A stretch of DNA of 64,000 nucleotides from Urophycis tenuis (GCA_036785325.1 JAXIVH010000016.1:8949747-9013746), one strand, 5' to 3'. Shown: positions 38,272 through 49,443, numbered from the stretch's first letter. Notes: a model not told the origin generated them from the sequence alone. Numbers and translations are program-made.

Positions 38272-39212
38272 CTCAGTGCTGCAGACTCAGGGGGCAGAGT
38301 CTCTGGAGCGGCTGCAGACTCAGGGGGCGGAGCCTCCGGAGCGGCTGCAGACTCAGGGGGCGGAGCCTCCGGAGCGGCTGCAGTCTCCGGGGGCGGCGTC
38401 GGTCGGACGGCCACCTGCGTGCGTGGAGCGGGCGTCGGACGGACGGCCACCTGCGTGCGTGGAGCGGGCGTCGGCCGGACGGCCACCAGAGTGCGTGGAG
38501 CGGGCGTCGGCTGGACCTCCCCAACTGGGGACAGCTGTGGCCCAGCGGCGGAGACAGGAAGCCGCTGCGGCCCAGCGGCGGAGACAGGAAGCCGCTGCGG
38601 CCCAGCGGCGGAGACAGGAAGCCGCTGCGGCCCAGCGGCGGAGACAGGAGGCCGCTGCGGCCCAGCGGGGACAGGAGGCCGCTGCGGCCCAGCGGCGACA
38701 GGAGGTTGCTGTGGCCCAGCGGCGGAGACAGGAGGTCGCTGCGGCCCAGCGGCGGAGACAGGAGGCCGCTGCGGCCCAGCGCGGACAGGAGGGCGCTGCG
38801 GCCCAGCGGCGGAGACAGGAGGCCGCTGCGGCCCAGCGGCTGCCTGGCTGGACAGCGGAGCCGCAGGCTTGGTGGCCCGTCTCGCAGACCGCGGTCCTCC
38901 GAATGCCAGACGGGTTCCACAGAACGGGTTGGCCTCAGCTGGCCCGTTCTGAGGCTTGGTGGCCCGTCTGGCTGATCGAGGTCCCCCCAGTGCCAAACGG
39001 GTGCCCCCGTATGGATCCCTCTCTGCTGGGGCTGGGACTCCTCCACTCGCAGCGTCGGAGGCGACACCACTCATTGCCGGAAAGCGCCGGAGAAGCTCAC
39101 GGTGCAGTGCCTCCGTGCTCGTGATCCGCTGCTCCAATACGTCGTCGGTAGGGAGCCGCTTGAGCACGGAGGCAAGCGTGGGCTCCTCCGCTGCCTGGTC
39201 CGCTGTCTCCAT
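38232..39212 (-). CDS. Proline-rich repeat ORF of the LTR element (gag-position, function unknown)
   Basis: From METADQ (start at 39,212, 17 bp inside the 5' LTR edge) the frame runs 326 codons into the 3' LTR; an upstream in-frame Met at 39,269 lies in the LTR. N-terminal 60 residues (PTLASVLKRLPTDD, ITSTEALHRELLRRFP) look helical. Then come two copies of a roughly 25-residue block (GTRLAxGGPRSARRATKP), about eleven 10-residue GPQRPPVSAA units, three 11-12-residue VRPTPAPRTQVA units and three PPPESAAAPEA units. No zinc knuckle or protease is seen. It could be a derived gag or captured sequence; the C-terminus is probably artificial because of the deletion into the LTR. GC-rich and CpG-rich, unlike its neighbours. 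Confidence 0.5.
   Translation of the reverse strand: METADQAAEEPTLASVLKRLPTDDVLEQRITSTEALHRELLRRFPAMSGVASDAASGGVPAPAERDPYGGTRLALGGPRSARRATKPQNGPAEANPFCGTRLAFGGPRSARRATKPAAPLSSQAAAGPQRPPVSAAGPQRPPVRAGPQRPPVSAAGPQRPPVSAAGPQQPPVAAGPQRPPVPAGPQRPPVSAAGPQRLPVSAAGPQRLPVSAAGPQRLPVSAAGPQLSPVGEVQPTPAPRTLVAVRPTPAPRTQVAVRPTPAPRTQVAVRPTPPPETAAAPEAPPPESAAAPEAPPPESAAAPETLPPESAALSPGTTTPRIPGGH
38530..38850. repeat. 30-bp GC-rich minisatellite within the LTR element ORF
   Basis: Unit GCGGCCCAGCGGCGGAGACA plus GGAGGCCGCT, about eleven units with in-frame 3-bp variants. It makes all six frames open here. Confidence 0.9.
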
Positions 39213-39228
39213 AGGTGGTGAGTTGTTC

Positions 39229-39597
39229 TGTGACACTACGGGGTTGAGCGGAGACAAGCGCGAGACCAAGCAACGTAAACGGTGGAACAGAGTTTATTTA
39301 AGTGCCGGACGAAACCGGCACAGGCGCACACAACGAGGTGTGTGCGTCTATCCAATAACAAAGACAAAGTACGTCCATATACGATATACAAATACAATAC
39401 AAATACACACATACAATACAACAACTCACAATGGGGAGACGGACACACGAGGTTAAGTAGGTAAACAAACAAGACACAGGTGAGACACATTGGGAATTAG
39501 ACACAGGTGCCTGCTAATGGCCGCCGGGGATTCTGGGGGTTGTAGTGCAGGGACCGGTGACGCCGATCGAGGTAGAGGGGGAGGAGTTGGCGTGACA
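39229..39597 (-). repeat. 5' LTR (complete) of the compact LTR element, 369 bp
   Basis: TGTCAC...GTCACA termini in element orientation, with an AATAAA signal. The right flank CATGC pairs with the left-hand duplication. Confidence 0.85.
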
Positions 39598-39723
39598 CAT
39601 GCTGCCTGTTACGCTACTCCAGACTTGCGTTCGCTTTTTTTTTTTTAACTTTGAACTTTCTTTTCTTTTTCTTTTTACTTATTATTTTCTCTGACGTACT
39701 GGGAAGCCCTACACTCTCAAACA

Positions 39724-41388
39724 ATGCTGTTTGAGGGAGTTTTGCGGTGCTTCTCGTGTACTATTTTCATTCGCAATGCCGCCTACACCGGGACACGCTG
39801 CCTTGTTTACTCCGGAGAACAGCTGATCGCACTAATGCCGGCCGGCATGGTGGCCAGACCAGCGGATTTACCACCCGATCTCTGGAGGAAAACTCACAGG
39901 GGATGCAGAGGAGGGAAACAACGTACGTATGGAAAGGAGGAAATTCAAGCCATGTCTCCCTTCTATTGTTATGGGGAATGTTCAATCCCTTAATAACAAA
40001 ATGGACAAACTAACGGCGCTCACGCGGAGCCACTCAGTTTATCGGGAATGTAGTTTAATGTGTTTCACCGAGACATGGCTGCACATGGATATTACGGACC
40101 CGATTGTATCTGTCGATGGCTTCCACACTGTTCGGGCGGACCGGGACTGTACCAAGAGCGGTAAGCGGAAGGGGGGAGGGCTCGCCGTTCTAGTTAATAT
40201 CAGGTGGTGTAATCCCGGTCACATCTGTATTAAGGAAGAGATCTGTAGCCCAGATACTGAAGTGTTGGCCGTTGGTCTACGTCCATACCACCTCCATAGG
40301 GAGATCCCGCAGGTCATCATCATCATCATGGTGTACATCCCTCCCACTGCTAACCCATCAGCTGCCTGCGGTACAATATACACCACCATCTCAAAACTGC
40401 AGACCAAACACCCCAGTGCCCTCATCATCATGTCGGGAGACTTTAACCACGTCACCATGGATAGAGTTCTGCCGACTTTTAAGCAATATGTGAGCTGTCC
40501 TACCAGAGGGGTGAGGACCCTGGACCTGATGTATGCCAACATTAAGGAGGCATATATCTCTTCTTCTCTCCCCCCTCTGGGCAGGTCGGATCACAATCTG
40601 GTTTACCTCAAACCCTGCTATGTTCCTCTGGTGAAGAGGAAGCCTGTGACCACAAGGACTGTGAGGAAGTGGTCAGAGGAATCTTACGAGGCACTGCAGT
40701 ACTGTTTTGAGGTGACTGACTGGCCTGCACTCTGTGAGCCTCACAGGGAGGACATTGATGGGCTCACAGAGTGCATAACGGACTACATTAACTTCTGTGT
40801 AGACTGCTATGTCCCTGCGTCGACAGTCACCTGTTACGCAAACAACAAACCTTGGATCACCAAGGACATCAAGGCCATCCTGAACGACAAGAAGAGGGCG
40901 TTCAGAGAGGGCAACCAGGCTGAGCTGAGGAGAGTACAGGGGGTACTCAAGGTCAAAATTAAGGAGGCAAAAGACAGATACAGGAGGAAGCTGGAGAAGA
41001 AGCTCCAGAAAAACAACACAAGGGATGTGTGGAGTGGTATGAAAACCATCACGGGCTTCCAGAAGACTGGTAGTATGAATTTAACCTTTTCTTCAATAGT
41101 TTTGATACTGCGGCCCCTCCCCTCCCCCTCATGACCCTGCTGCTACTGCTGCTGGCAGCCCAACAACCATTGCCACTCTGCCTCCCCCTCCTTCTCCCCC
41201 TCCTTATAGACCGCCCTCCTGCCTCTCACCACCTCTATTCACTCCCGGCCACTTCACACCTTCACCCTGCCCCACCCCTCCCCCCTGCTCTGCATACTGT
41301 CCTCCACTACCTGAGGACCCTATCCCTCCCCCCACGGACACCTCTACAGTTTCCTTCACACCTGACCTGGTGAGAAGACAACTGATTA
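39724..41388 (+). pseudogene. LINE ORF 5' half: apurinic-like endonuclease
   Basis: The N-terminal frame (39,724-39,993; GMVARPADLPPDLWRKTHRG) shifts by one base near 39,925 into the endonuclease frame (39,929-41,134). Endonuclease motifs are IVMGNVQSLNNKMD (Asn), MCFTETWL (catalytic Glu), MVYIPP, IIMSGDFNHV (Asp/Asn) and GRSDHNLV (Asp-His). A linker with basic residues follows (RRKLEKKLQ, DVWSGMKTITG). Such endonucleases nick target DNA for target-primed reverse transcription. The frame degenerates past about 41,090; the original frame resumes as VRRQL across the MITE insertion. Broken by frameshifts. Confidence 0.85.
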
Positions 41389-42057
41389 AGCCTAGTTTAT
41401 ACTTCTCCGACTGCGTAATCCGTCATCCGTCTGCGTAACTACGGACACCCCTCGAGCCCTCATACTTCTCCGTCGTGGTGATGGATACGCAATGCAATTT
41501 CCCGCTTGACCAGTATGGGTCGCTACGCAAGACTGGCCATGATATTCAAGCAAATAAGTACAAAAGGGAAAAATAGTTAAGAGGGGATCAATTATTAAAT
41601 AGAAAAGGGGATAAGTTATAAATGAAATGCTTTTAAAAGTAAAAACCGTACACAAACTTGCAATTTGCCACCGTCTCTTTTAAGTTTCACAAGTTCAAGT
41701 AGGTCGGCTTGCATTTTGGAGCTTTATGCGTCCATATAGTAAAGCGTATTGTAGCGTATATATATAGCGTATAGCGTATAAAGCGTATACATAAATGGCG
41801 CGGCTGTGTGCGGTTGTGATAGAAGTCGATAGCGATAGAATGTGATTCATTGTGAGTCATTCATGTGTAAATGACGTGTTTAGAGGACCAATCGCAGCCC
41901 TTGCGGTCTCCGTCGTGCGTAGATGGAGTGACGGATACTTAAAAAATATTTCAGGCCGATGGAGACGACGGAGAGGCTCTCCGTCAGGCTCTCCGTCGAC
42001 GGAGAGGGCTCTCCGTATCCGTCGTCCGTCACTTTATGCAGAAGTATAAACTAGGCT
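41389..42057. mobile_element. PIF/Harbinger-like MITE inside the LINE, TTA duplication
   Basis: Perfect 18-bp terminal inverted repeat AGCCTAGTTTATACTTCT at 41,389-41,406 and its inverse at 42,040-42,057. Flanked by TTA at 41,386-41,388 and 42,058-42,060. Removing it restores an uninterrupted LINE reading frame (LVRRQL... to SGKAAGPD), which confirms the boundaries. Subterminal CTCCGTC repeats occur at both ends. 669 bp, no transposase. Confidence 0.92.
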
Positions 42058-42060
42058 TTA

Positions 42061-43420
42061 GACTCCACTCTGGCAAAGCAGCGGGCCCTGATGGTGTGGT
42101 CCCCAGGGTACTTAAAGCCTGTGCCCGCCAACTGTGTGGAGTACTTAATCATGTCTTCAACCTGAGCCTGCACCTCCAAAAGGTCCCTCTGATGTGGAAG
42201 ACGTCCTGCCTCGTTCCTGTCCCAAAGACGCTGCGACCCAGCAGCCCCAAGGACTAGAGACCGGTGGCCCTGACGTCACATATCATGAAGACCCTGGAGA
42301 GGCTCGTTCTGGACCAGCTTAGGCCAATGGTCAGACCCTTCTCGGACCAGCTGCAGTTCGCCTACCAGCCCAGCCTGGGAGTCGAGGACTGCATCATCTA
42401 CCTGCTGAACAAAGTCTACTCTCATCTGGACAAGCCGGGGAGCACTGTGAGAGTCATGTTCTTTGACTTCTCCAGTGCTTTCAACACCTTACGGCCGGGT
42501 CTCCTAGGTGAGAAGATGGCGGCGATGCAGGTTGATGCTCCCTTGGTGTCCTGGATTGTTGACTACCTGATGGGCAGACCACAGTTTGTACGTCTACAGA
42601 ATTGTGTTTCTGACAGGGTGGTTAGCAACACTGGGGCCCCACAAGGGACGGTCCTTTCTCCCTTTCTCTTCACCCTCTACACCTCAGACTTCAGCTACTG
42701 CACTGAGTCCTGCCACCTTCAGAAGTTTTCTGACTCCGCAATAGTTGGCTGTATTGAAGGGGGTGATGAGGGTGAGTATAGGACTGTTGTGGGCAACTTT
42801 GTCTCTTGGTGTGAGCTGAACCATCTACAGCTCAATGCTACAAAGACAAAGGAGCTCATTGTGGACCTAAGGAGGGTCAAAACACCGGTGGGCCCTGTGT
42901 TCATCCAGGGGGTTCCAGTCGACACTTGAGGAGTACAAGTACCTGGGGGTGTACTTCAACAAGTTGGACTGGACTAGGAACACAGAGGCCGTCTACAAGA
43001 AGGGCTAAAGCCGACTCTTTTTTCTGAGGAGGCTAAGGTCCTTCAACATTTGCAGGACAATGTTGAGGATGTTCTATGAGTCTGTTGTTGCCAGTGCGAT
43101 CTTCTTTGCTGTCACATGCTGGGGCAGTGGGATGAGGGTTGCGGACACCAATAGACTTAATAGACTCATCAAGAGGGCTGGTGATGTAGTGAGTGAGAGA
43201 ATTGGACACTATGACTACCGTGGCAGATAGGAGGATGCTGTCCAGGCTACGGACTATCATGGACAATGCCTCTCACCCTCTCTTTTCCACCCTGGCTCAG
43301 CGGAGGAGTTCCTTCAGCAGAAGACTCCTCTCACCGAGATGCACCACAGAGCGACATAGGAAATCATTCCTGCCTGTGGTCATCAAACTATACAATCTGT
43401 CACTTTCATCATAGTTTCTG
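42061..43420 (+). pseudogene. LINE ORF 3' half: reverse transcriptase
   Basis: RT blocks in order: SGKAAGPDGVVPRVLKACA, VALTSHIMKTLERLVLDQLR, FFDFSSAFNTL (motif A Asp), GAPQGTVLSPFLFTLY (motif B), KFSDSAIVG where the catalytic YADD-type motif C should be, then WCELNHLQLNATKTKELIVD. Lesions: a TAG at about 42,255, a frameshift near 42,925, a TAA at about 43,005 and a further frameshift near 43,195. The C-terminus (MDNASHPLFSTLAQRRSSFS, RKSFLPVVIKLYN) is conserved with the LINE fragments at 29.5-30.7 kb. The altered motif C alone predicts no activity. Confidence 0.9.
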
Positions 43421-43815
43421 CTGCACAACAGGTTATTCATTCATATTGCATAACTGGTCATTTATTTTAATTTCACTGCATAACTGGTCATCTCTTTGCA
43501 CAACTGGTCTTTTTTCCAACATAGAATCTGACATGCTACATCCTTGCGTATGCTATCACCTCTCAGTGTATGCCTGGTTGTATGTCAATTTATGTATATT
43601 TCTTTATGTATGTATATTTTGTATATTGCTTACATAGGTTTATATTTTATTTTATATTTTACATAGGTTTTTATTATATATTTATATTCTAACACTTTAC
43701 TTTACGTAGAGTGTCTGTCTCTTCTTCCTTTTGCACTGGAGTATTGTATTGTAACGAATGCAATTTCCCTCAGGGATCATTAAAGTACGTCTGTCTGTCT
43801 GTCTCTCTGTCTGTT

Positions 43816-44250
43816 TTAATTAATTAAATTCAATTTGGGTTAGTGTAGAACATAGGTCTTATTGCAGAATGAAGGTTCCTCTGTTGGACGATGTTCTGGT
43901 GGATGATGTTCTGTTGAAATGGGTCGAGAGCCCATGGCCATCACTGTTGTTTCATCTCCAGCTGTTGCCCATCCAACAGACTGGAACAAACAGCTATGAA
44001 ATATTTATACCTCTGTGGTATGTGTAGGTCTGCTCTGGGAACTGTCTGGTCAGGGTGTGTGTGTGTGTGTGTGTGTGTGTAAGTAGATGTAGAAGCTCCA
44101 TATTGGATGCTAACCTTTAAGGGGCCTTATTTTAGCGCCAGGTGTGAAGATGAATAACCATCAGCTGCCATTTTAAAGTGTGAACTGCAGATCAGCCTAC
44201 CGTTTGTTCCAGTCCCCTGGGCTGGATAACTGAGTGACAGATCTGTCGAA
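43816..44250. other. Intergenic DNA with short (GT)n at about 44,056-44,081
   Basis: No coding or transposon signal recognised. Confidence 0.45.
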
Positions 44251-45390
44251 GCTATAACTATAATTCAGGACTGATAGCTATAACTGTCAGTCCTGAATTA
44301 TAACTCTATCAGTCCTGAATTATAACTATAGCTATCAGTCCTGAATTATAACTATAACTATCAGTCCTGAACTGTAACTATAACTATCTGTCATGAATTA
44401 TAACTATAACTATCAGTCCTGAATTATAACTATTACTATCAGTCCTGAACGGTAACTATACCTATCAGTCCTGAATTATAACTATAACTATCATTCCTGA
44501 ATTATAACTATAACTATCAGTCCTGAACGGTTACTATAACTATCAGTCCTGAATTATAACTATAACTATCAGTCCTGAACTGTAACTATAACTATCAGTC
44601 ATGAATTATAACTATAACTATCAGTCCTGACTTATAACTATAACTATCAGTCCTGAATGGTAACTATAACTATCAGTCCTGAATTATAACTATAACTATC
44701 AGTCCTGAACTGTAACTATAACTATCAGTCATGAATTATAACTATAACTATCATTCCTGAATTATAACTATAACTATCAGTCCTGAACGGTAACTATAAC
44801 TATCAGTACTGAATTATAACTATAACTATCAGTCCTGAACGGTGACTATAACTATTAGTCCTGAATTATAACTATCAGTCCTGAACGGTAACTATAACTA
44901 TCAGTCCTGAATTATAACTATAACTATCAGTCCTGAACGGTAACTCTAACTATCAGTCCTGAATTATAACTATAACTATCAGTCCTGAACGGTAACTATA
45001 ACTATCAATCATGAATTATAACTATAACTATCAGTCCTGAACTGTTACTATAACTATAGGGTTAGTCCTGAGCTGTTACTGTAACTATAACTATCAGTCC
45101 TGAATTATAACTATAACTATCAGTCCTGAATTATAACTATAACTATCAGTCCTGAACGGTAACTATAACTATCAGTCCTGAATTTTAACTATAACTATCA
45201 GTCCTGAACGGTAACTATAACAATCAGTCCTGAATTATAACTATAACTATCAGTCCTGAACGGTAACTATAACTATCAGTCCTGAACTGTAACTATAACT
45301 ATCAGTCCTGAACTGTAACTATAACTAGAACTATCAGTCCTGAACTGTAACTATAACTATCAGTCCTGAATTATAACTATAACTGTCAGT
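44251..45390. repeat. 26-bp minisatellite, first block
   Basis: Unit CAGTCCTGAATTATAACTAT plus AACTAT with GAACTGTAACT and GAACGGTAACT variants, about 44 units. The array starts with an inverted unit (ATTCAGGACTGATAG, about 44,262-44,276), so its left end can fold back. Confidence 0.93.
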
Positions 45391-45640
45391 CCTGTCCCAG
45401 CAAGGTCAGGACTGATATCTGCTAGACTAGCTCTAACAAGGTAGCGTTTCATCTGTTTCAGTATTAAGAGAACAAAGCTCAGAACGCGATACATTTTCTT
45501 CTCTTCAATAAAACAATAACATAAATAAAAGCAGATGAAATAATATTTGATTTGCTGAGAGTAATATCATTCACTGGCCATGTTTCTGTAAATGACACAA
45601 CATGACCACAGATTATATTAGCTGTACCAATGTGAACAGT
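45391..45640. repeat. Unique flank segment, first copy
   Basis: About 250 bp beginning CTGTCCCAGCAAGGTCAGGA and ending CCAATGTGAACAGT, repeated at about 46,228-46,478 with few differences (offset 837 bp). Confidence 0.93.
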
Positions 45641-45649
45641 TAATCAGTC

Positions 45650-46227
45650 GTGACTATAACTATAACTATCAGTCCTGAACTGTAATTATAACTATAACAA
45701 TCAGTCCTGAACTAACACTCAGTCCTGAACTCTAACTATAACTCTCAGTCCTGAATTATAACTATAACTATCAGTCCTGAACTGTAATTATAACTATAAC
45801 CATCAGTCCTGAACTCTAACAAGAACACTCTGTCCTGAACTCTAACTATAACTCTCAGTCCTGAATTATAACTTTAACTATCAGTCCTGAACTGTAACTG
45901 TAACTATAACTCTCAGTCCTGAACTGTAACTGTAACTGTCAGTCCTGATCTCTAACTATCACTATAACTATCAGTCCTGAACTGTAACCATCACTATCAG
46001 TCCTGAACTGTAACTATAACTATCAGTCCTGAACTCTAACTATAACTATCAGTCCTGAACTGTAACTATAACTGTCAGTCATGAACTCTAACTATCACTA
46101 TAACTATCAGTCCTGAACTGTAACTGTAACTATAACTATTAGTCCTGATCTCTAAATATAACCCTCAGTCCTGAACTCTAACTGTAACTATAACTATCAG
46201 TCCTGAATTACAACTATAACTGTCAGT
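45650..46227. repeat. 26-bp minisatellite, second, more degenerate block
   Basis: Same unit as 44,251-45,390 but with more CTCTAACT/TGTAACT variants and length changes. Confidence 0.9.
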
Positions 46228-46478
46228 CCTGTCCCAGCAAGGTCAGGACTGATATCTGCTAGACTAGCTCTAACAAGGTAGCGTTTCATCTGTTTCAGTA
46301 TTAAGAGAACAAAGCTCAGAACACGATACATTTTCTTCTCTTCAATAAAACAATGACAGAAATCAAAGCACATGAAATAATATTTGATTTGCTGACAGTA
46401 ATATCATTCACTGGCCATGTTTCTGTAAATGACACAACATGACCACAGATTATATTAGCTGTACCAATGTGAACAGTT
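46228..46478. repeat. Unique flank segment, second copy
   Basis: Near-identical to 45,391-45,640. Array plus flank were duplicated together. Confidence 0.93.
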
Positions 46479-46896
46479 CTCTTCTCACATGGAACAAACC
46501 AGCGCTCAGTAATGCTGGTTCTATTGCGCTGGACAGACGGGGAATGTAACCCATGACAATAACCCAGTGTTGTCCTGGGCTGTGTTAGCGCCCACTGAGC
46601 TACATAGGAATCGAACCCACGCCCATGTCAGTGGTACTGTACGCCTCCATCGCTCCATACATTCCCATGATACGCACCAGCGCTGATCATGTCAGACCAG
46701 GGCGGGTCTCCAGGCCCGCGGACCTGTCTATGGGTCCCTTGTTTGCCCAGGGAGTGGAGGTTCTGTCTGTACACAGCACTGACAGAACCACAACACATAG
46801 AACACCAAGATCAAGATCTGCATGGACCCACAACCATTTAAAAACAAGAGAGAGTAACTTTAGTTAAATCAGGAAGTCAATATATGTCTTGTTTTT

Positions 46897-46946
<50 letters not shown>

Positions 46947-47388
46947 GCATATAACATATAACATATATATATAAATATATTTGCCCAAACACCATTTGAT
47001 GTTTGGGTAAGATGATAAACCTACGAGAACAATAAACGAGGAATAATAAAGTAAGGATGAATGCAATAAGTGTCCAAATGTTTTCGATGTTGAGGAATGG
47101 ATTGCAATTTGAACTTTCACAACCGTTCTAATAATCATAAACAGCAAAACCTTGAATGTATAAAAGCAACATACAGCCAAATAAAAACTCAACCATCAAT
47201 AGTTGCTCTATGACCAATACCCAATCAATATTTAATCAATCAAACCGTTAACCATAAACCCGTTGTCAGTTGTAACCTGATATTATACGAAAAGTCATGA
47301 ACAGATATGGTCTTATCTTCTGCCCTCTGACCTGGACTAAACTAATGTTTTAAGGAGCTTTGTGTTGCTGGGTTAATGACAGCCATAA
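46479..47388. other. Intergenic DNA with (TA)n at about 46,901-46,943
   Basis: Contains tRNA-like phrases on the minus strand near 46,589-46,620 (GGTTCGATTCC then TAGCTCAGTGGG, in B-before-A order). No gene recognised. Confidence 0.5.
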
Positions 47389-47521
47389 AGGGTGGCAGTA
47401 GCTCAGTGGACAGAGCGGGTGGACCGAGTGGGTCGGCGGTTCGATCCACATGTCGAACCCCACAAACGTACTGATTGTAAGTCACTTTGGACAAAAGCGT
47501 CTGCTAAATGCCCCTTTATCA
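47389..47521 (+). mobile_element. tRNA-derived SINE, copy 1
   Basis: A box-like TAGCTCAGTGGACAGAG and B box-like GGTTCGATCC, then a tail GTAAGTCACTTTGGACAAAA and GCGTCTGCTAAATGCC. The tail is the widespread fish SINE/L2-type 3' motif. RNA polymerase III promoter boxes are in the right order and spacing. Confidence 0.85.
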
Positions 47522-48195
47522 TCACAGCTACACTCAGGCACATGCTGTAGTTCACAGCCTGGACTCCATTGGTGACTTCTACCGGGAGGAGAAAGGTTCG
47601 GGCGTGAAGCTTATCAGCTGAGGTGCAGCTCGACCTGCAGCTGAGCAGAGGAGATAAGATAGGAGGTTGGACAAGATGGAGGTTCTTTTTTGGCGAACAA
47701 CAGGAGTGGTCAGTAAACGTACTCTGCAGAATGCCATGGTGTGTCCTCCTGGCCTCCACTACACCACAGCTAAACAAAGACTTGGTCGAACGCCAAACTC
47801 TTTTTCATGGACCCCTTGATGGATAGAGATACAATCCCCTCTGGAGTGGACCAACACCTGCAGTTGGACAAGAGGTGCTGTTTCTTGTTGGGTTTCATCT
47901 CTAGATGTTTGGTGAGGTCTTTTGAATTTAAGGCACACTGTGACTATCTAATCCATGGACTCCATTTGGGAGTGGTCTACAGTTTCAGTCTGTTCTTCTA
48001 CATGTGATCCAGCCATCCATCCATCCCTCCATCCACTTAACCATCTATCAAGAGCACCCATCCAACCATTCATCCACCCAGTAAGCCCAGTCAGGGCCCA
48101 ATATATATCACAATGGTAAACTTTCTGAATGGGACACCAGTTACTAACCAGTTTGCTGCTCCAACACGTATTCATACGGCCGTACCAAATCTCCT
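47522..48195. other. Intergenic DNA, nothing recognised
   Basis: A 124-codon minus frame (47,403-47,777) overlaps the SINE and has no domain. Short (CATC)n repeats near 48,012-48,035. Confidence 0.45.
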
Positions 48196-48350
48196 GGGGC
48201 GGCAGTAGCTCAGTAGGTAGAGCGGGTGGACAGAGGGTCGGTGGTTTGATCCCCTTGATCCCCCTCCTCCAACAGTCCACATGTCAAACCCCATAAATGT
48301 ACTGTTTGTAAGACGCTTTTGGAAGCATCTGCTAAATGCCCCTTATCTTA
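48196..48350 (+). mobile_element. tRNA-derived SINE, copy 2
   Basis: Same family: GGCAGTAGCTCAGTAGGTAG (A box), GGTGGTTTGATCCCC (B box), tail GTAAGACGCTTTTGGAAGCA and TCTGCTAAATGCCCC. Slightly longer than copy 1 because of a duplicated GATCCCC segment. Confidence 0.85.
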
Positions 48351-48898
48351 TCCTGGAAAACAGTGACAGCCAGTGAGATGTGAAGGCTGTAGCCGGAATG
48401 GTGTCCAGTGGTGTGGCAGCCATCACAGAGGACAACACAAGGGACGGTTGTCCAGGTTACTAGAGAAACAGGGCCCACTGTGTCGTGTCAAGATTGGCTC
48501 AGTGGTCCAGGTCAAACCAACCAGGCTCCTGATTGGGCAGGAGAGGTGAGGCCCGGTCAATTGCAACAAATGGCCCAATTAGACGAGGTACACACACATT
48601 CTTCTGTTAACCCCTTGCTGTCACGCCCACTCACACTCCCCCTCACTCAAGTGTGCACTGGCCAGGAGGAGGTCAGAGGTCACTGGCTGCTGAGCTTTGT
48701 GTTCCCTGGGTCTATTGGCATACTTAATGAGTGCTCTGACCCCAGGTCAGCCAGGAAACGGGGTGAAACTCCTGCTCTTGAGTCACAGGTTCAGTGGAAC
48801 CTGTGGAGCTCTGTCCAAACACACAGAAAACACTTCCTGTGTTTTACACCCAGCACAAGCAGCTGGAACTGTACGCTTTATAGTACATTATTATTATT

Positions 48899-48933
<35 letters not shown>

Positions 48934-49014
48934 AATTATTATTATAATTATTATTATAGTACATGGTTCACACAGGAGGATTCCAGAACGTTGAGTGAAC
49001 AAGGGAATACAGGG
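48351..49014. other. Intergenic DNA with (ATC)n at about 48,899-48,933
   Basis: No gene recognised. A 175-codon plus frame (48,408-48,935) ends in the Ser-coding (ATC)n tract and has no domain. Confidence 0.5.
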
Positions 49015-49443
49015 TGTAGGGCCCTTGATCTTTAGGGTGCCCTACTGGGGCAACGAGCATAAAAAACAAAGTCTGACGCGTGTTGTGGCCTTTAGTGTCC
49101 AGAGAGATGCTCTTTCTCGCTCGTGGCAATCCCTTTATTGCATTCAAGAAAAAAGAAACATCAAACAAAAATTCTTTACCTACACAACATTGCAGGGTCA
49201 CACTTTTCCACAGACACGGTTCCAAAACTGTTTGCCTCTCAGGCTCGTTGTACACACCCCTGCCCGCAATCACAGCCTCTCTAAAAGGGTTACCCTGGTA
49301 ACCAGGTCTGATTGACAGCCGGAATCCTAGCAACCAGCCGTGATTGAGTGATTGACAGAACTATAAATATAGAGGCAGAGTCAGGCCGTTCATTTTAATA
49401 TAATAAAAATAAAATAAACAAAAAACGTATTTTGGCTCCAACA
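49015..49443 (-). repeat. 3' LTR of the minus-strand BEL copy, 429 bp
   Basis: TGTTGGAGCC...CCCTACA in element orientation (TG...CA termini). Gives the full LTR length. Several substitutions separate it from the plus-strand LTRs, which are identical to each other over the visible 278 bp. Confidence 0.9.

Larger units (their letters stand above)
37959..39597 (-). mobile_element. Compact LTR retrotransposon with proline-rich ORF, 5-bp TSD
   Basis: Two direct repeats bound it: 39,229-39,597 (5' LTR in element orientation, TGTCACGCC...GTGTCACA) and 37,959 to about 38,271 (3' LTR, missing its first 50-60 bp). CATGC occurs at 37,954-37,958 and 39,598-39,602, a 5-bp target duplication. The LTR carries AATAAA in element orientation (near 39,293). 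The internal region is under 1 kb and has no RT, integrase or protease. A primer-binding site starting TGG is not evident after the 5' LTR. Probably a deleted, non-autonomous Ty3-like element; the class is inferred from LTR form and TSD length. Confidence 0.85.
39603..43815 (+). mobile_element. Full-length but inactive CR1/L2-type LINE with (GTCT)n tail
   Basis: From the T-rich 5' region (about 39,630) to the TTTCCCTCAGGGATCATTAA plus (GTCT)n tail at 43,787-43,815. It encodes an apurinic-type endonuclease, then RT, in one ORF frame now broken in several places. A Harbinger-like MITE (41,389-42,057) splits it, and the compact LTR element sits at its 5' edge, so its 5' end may lie before 37,954. 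CR1/L2 versus Rex1 cannot be settled without an alignment. Confidence 0.8.
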
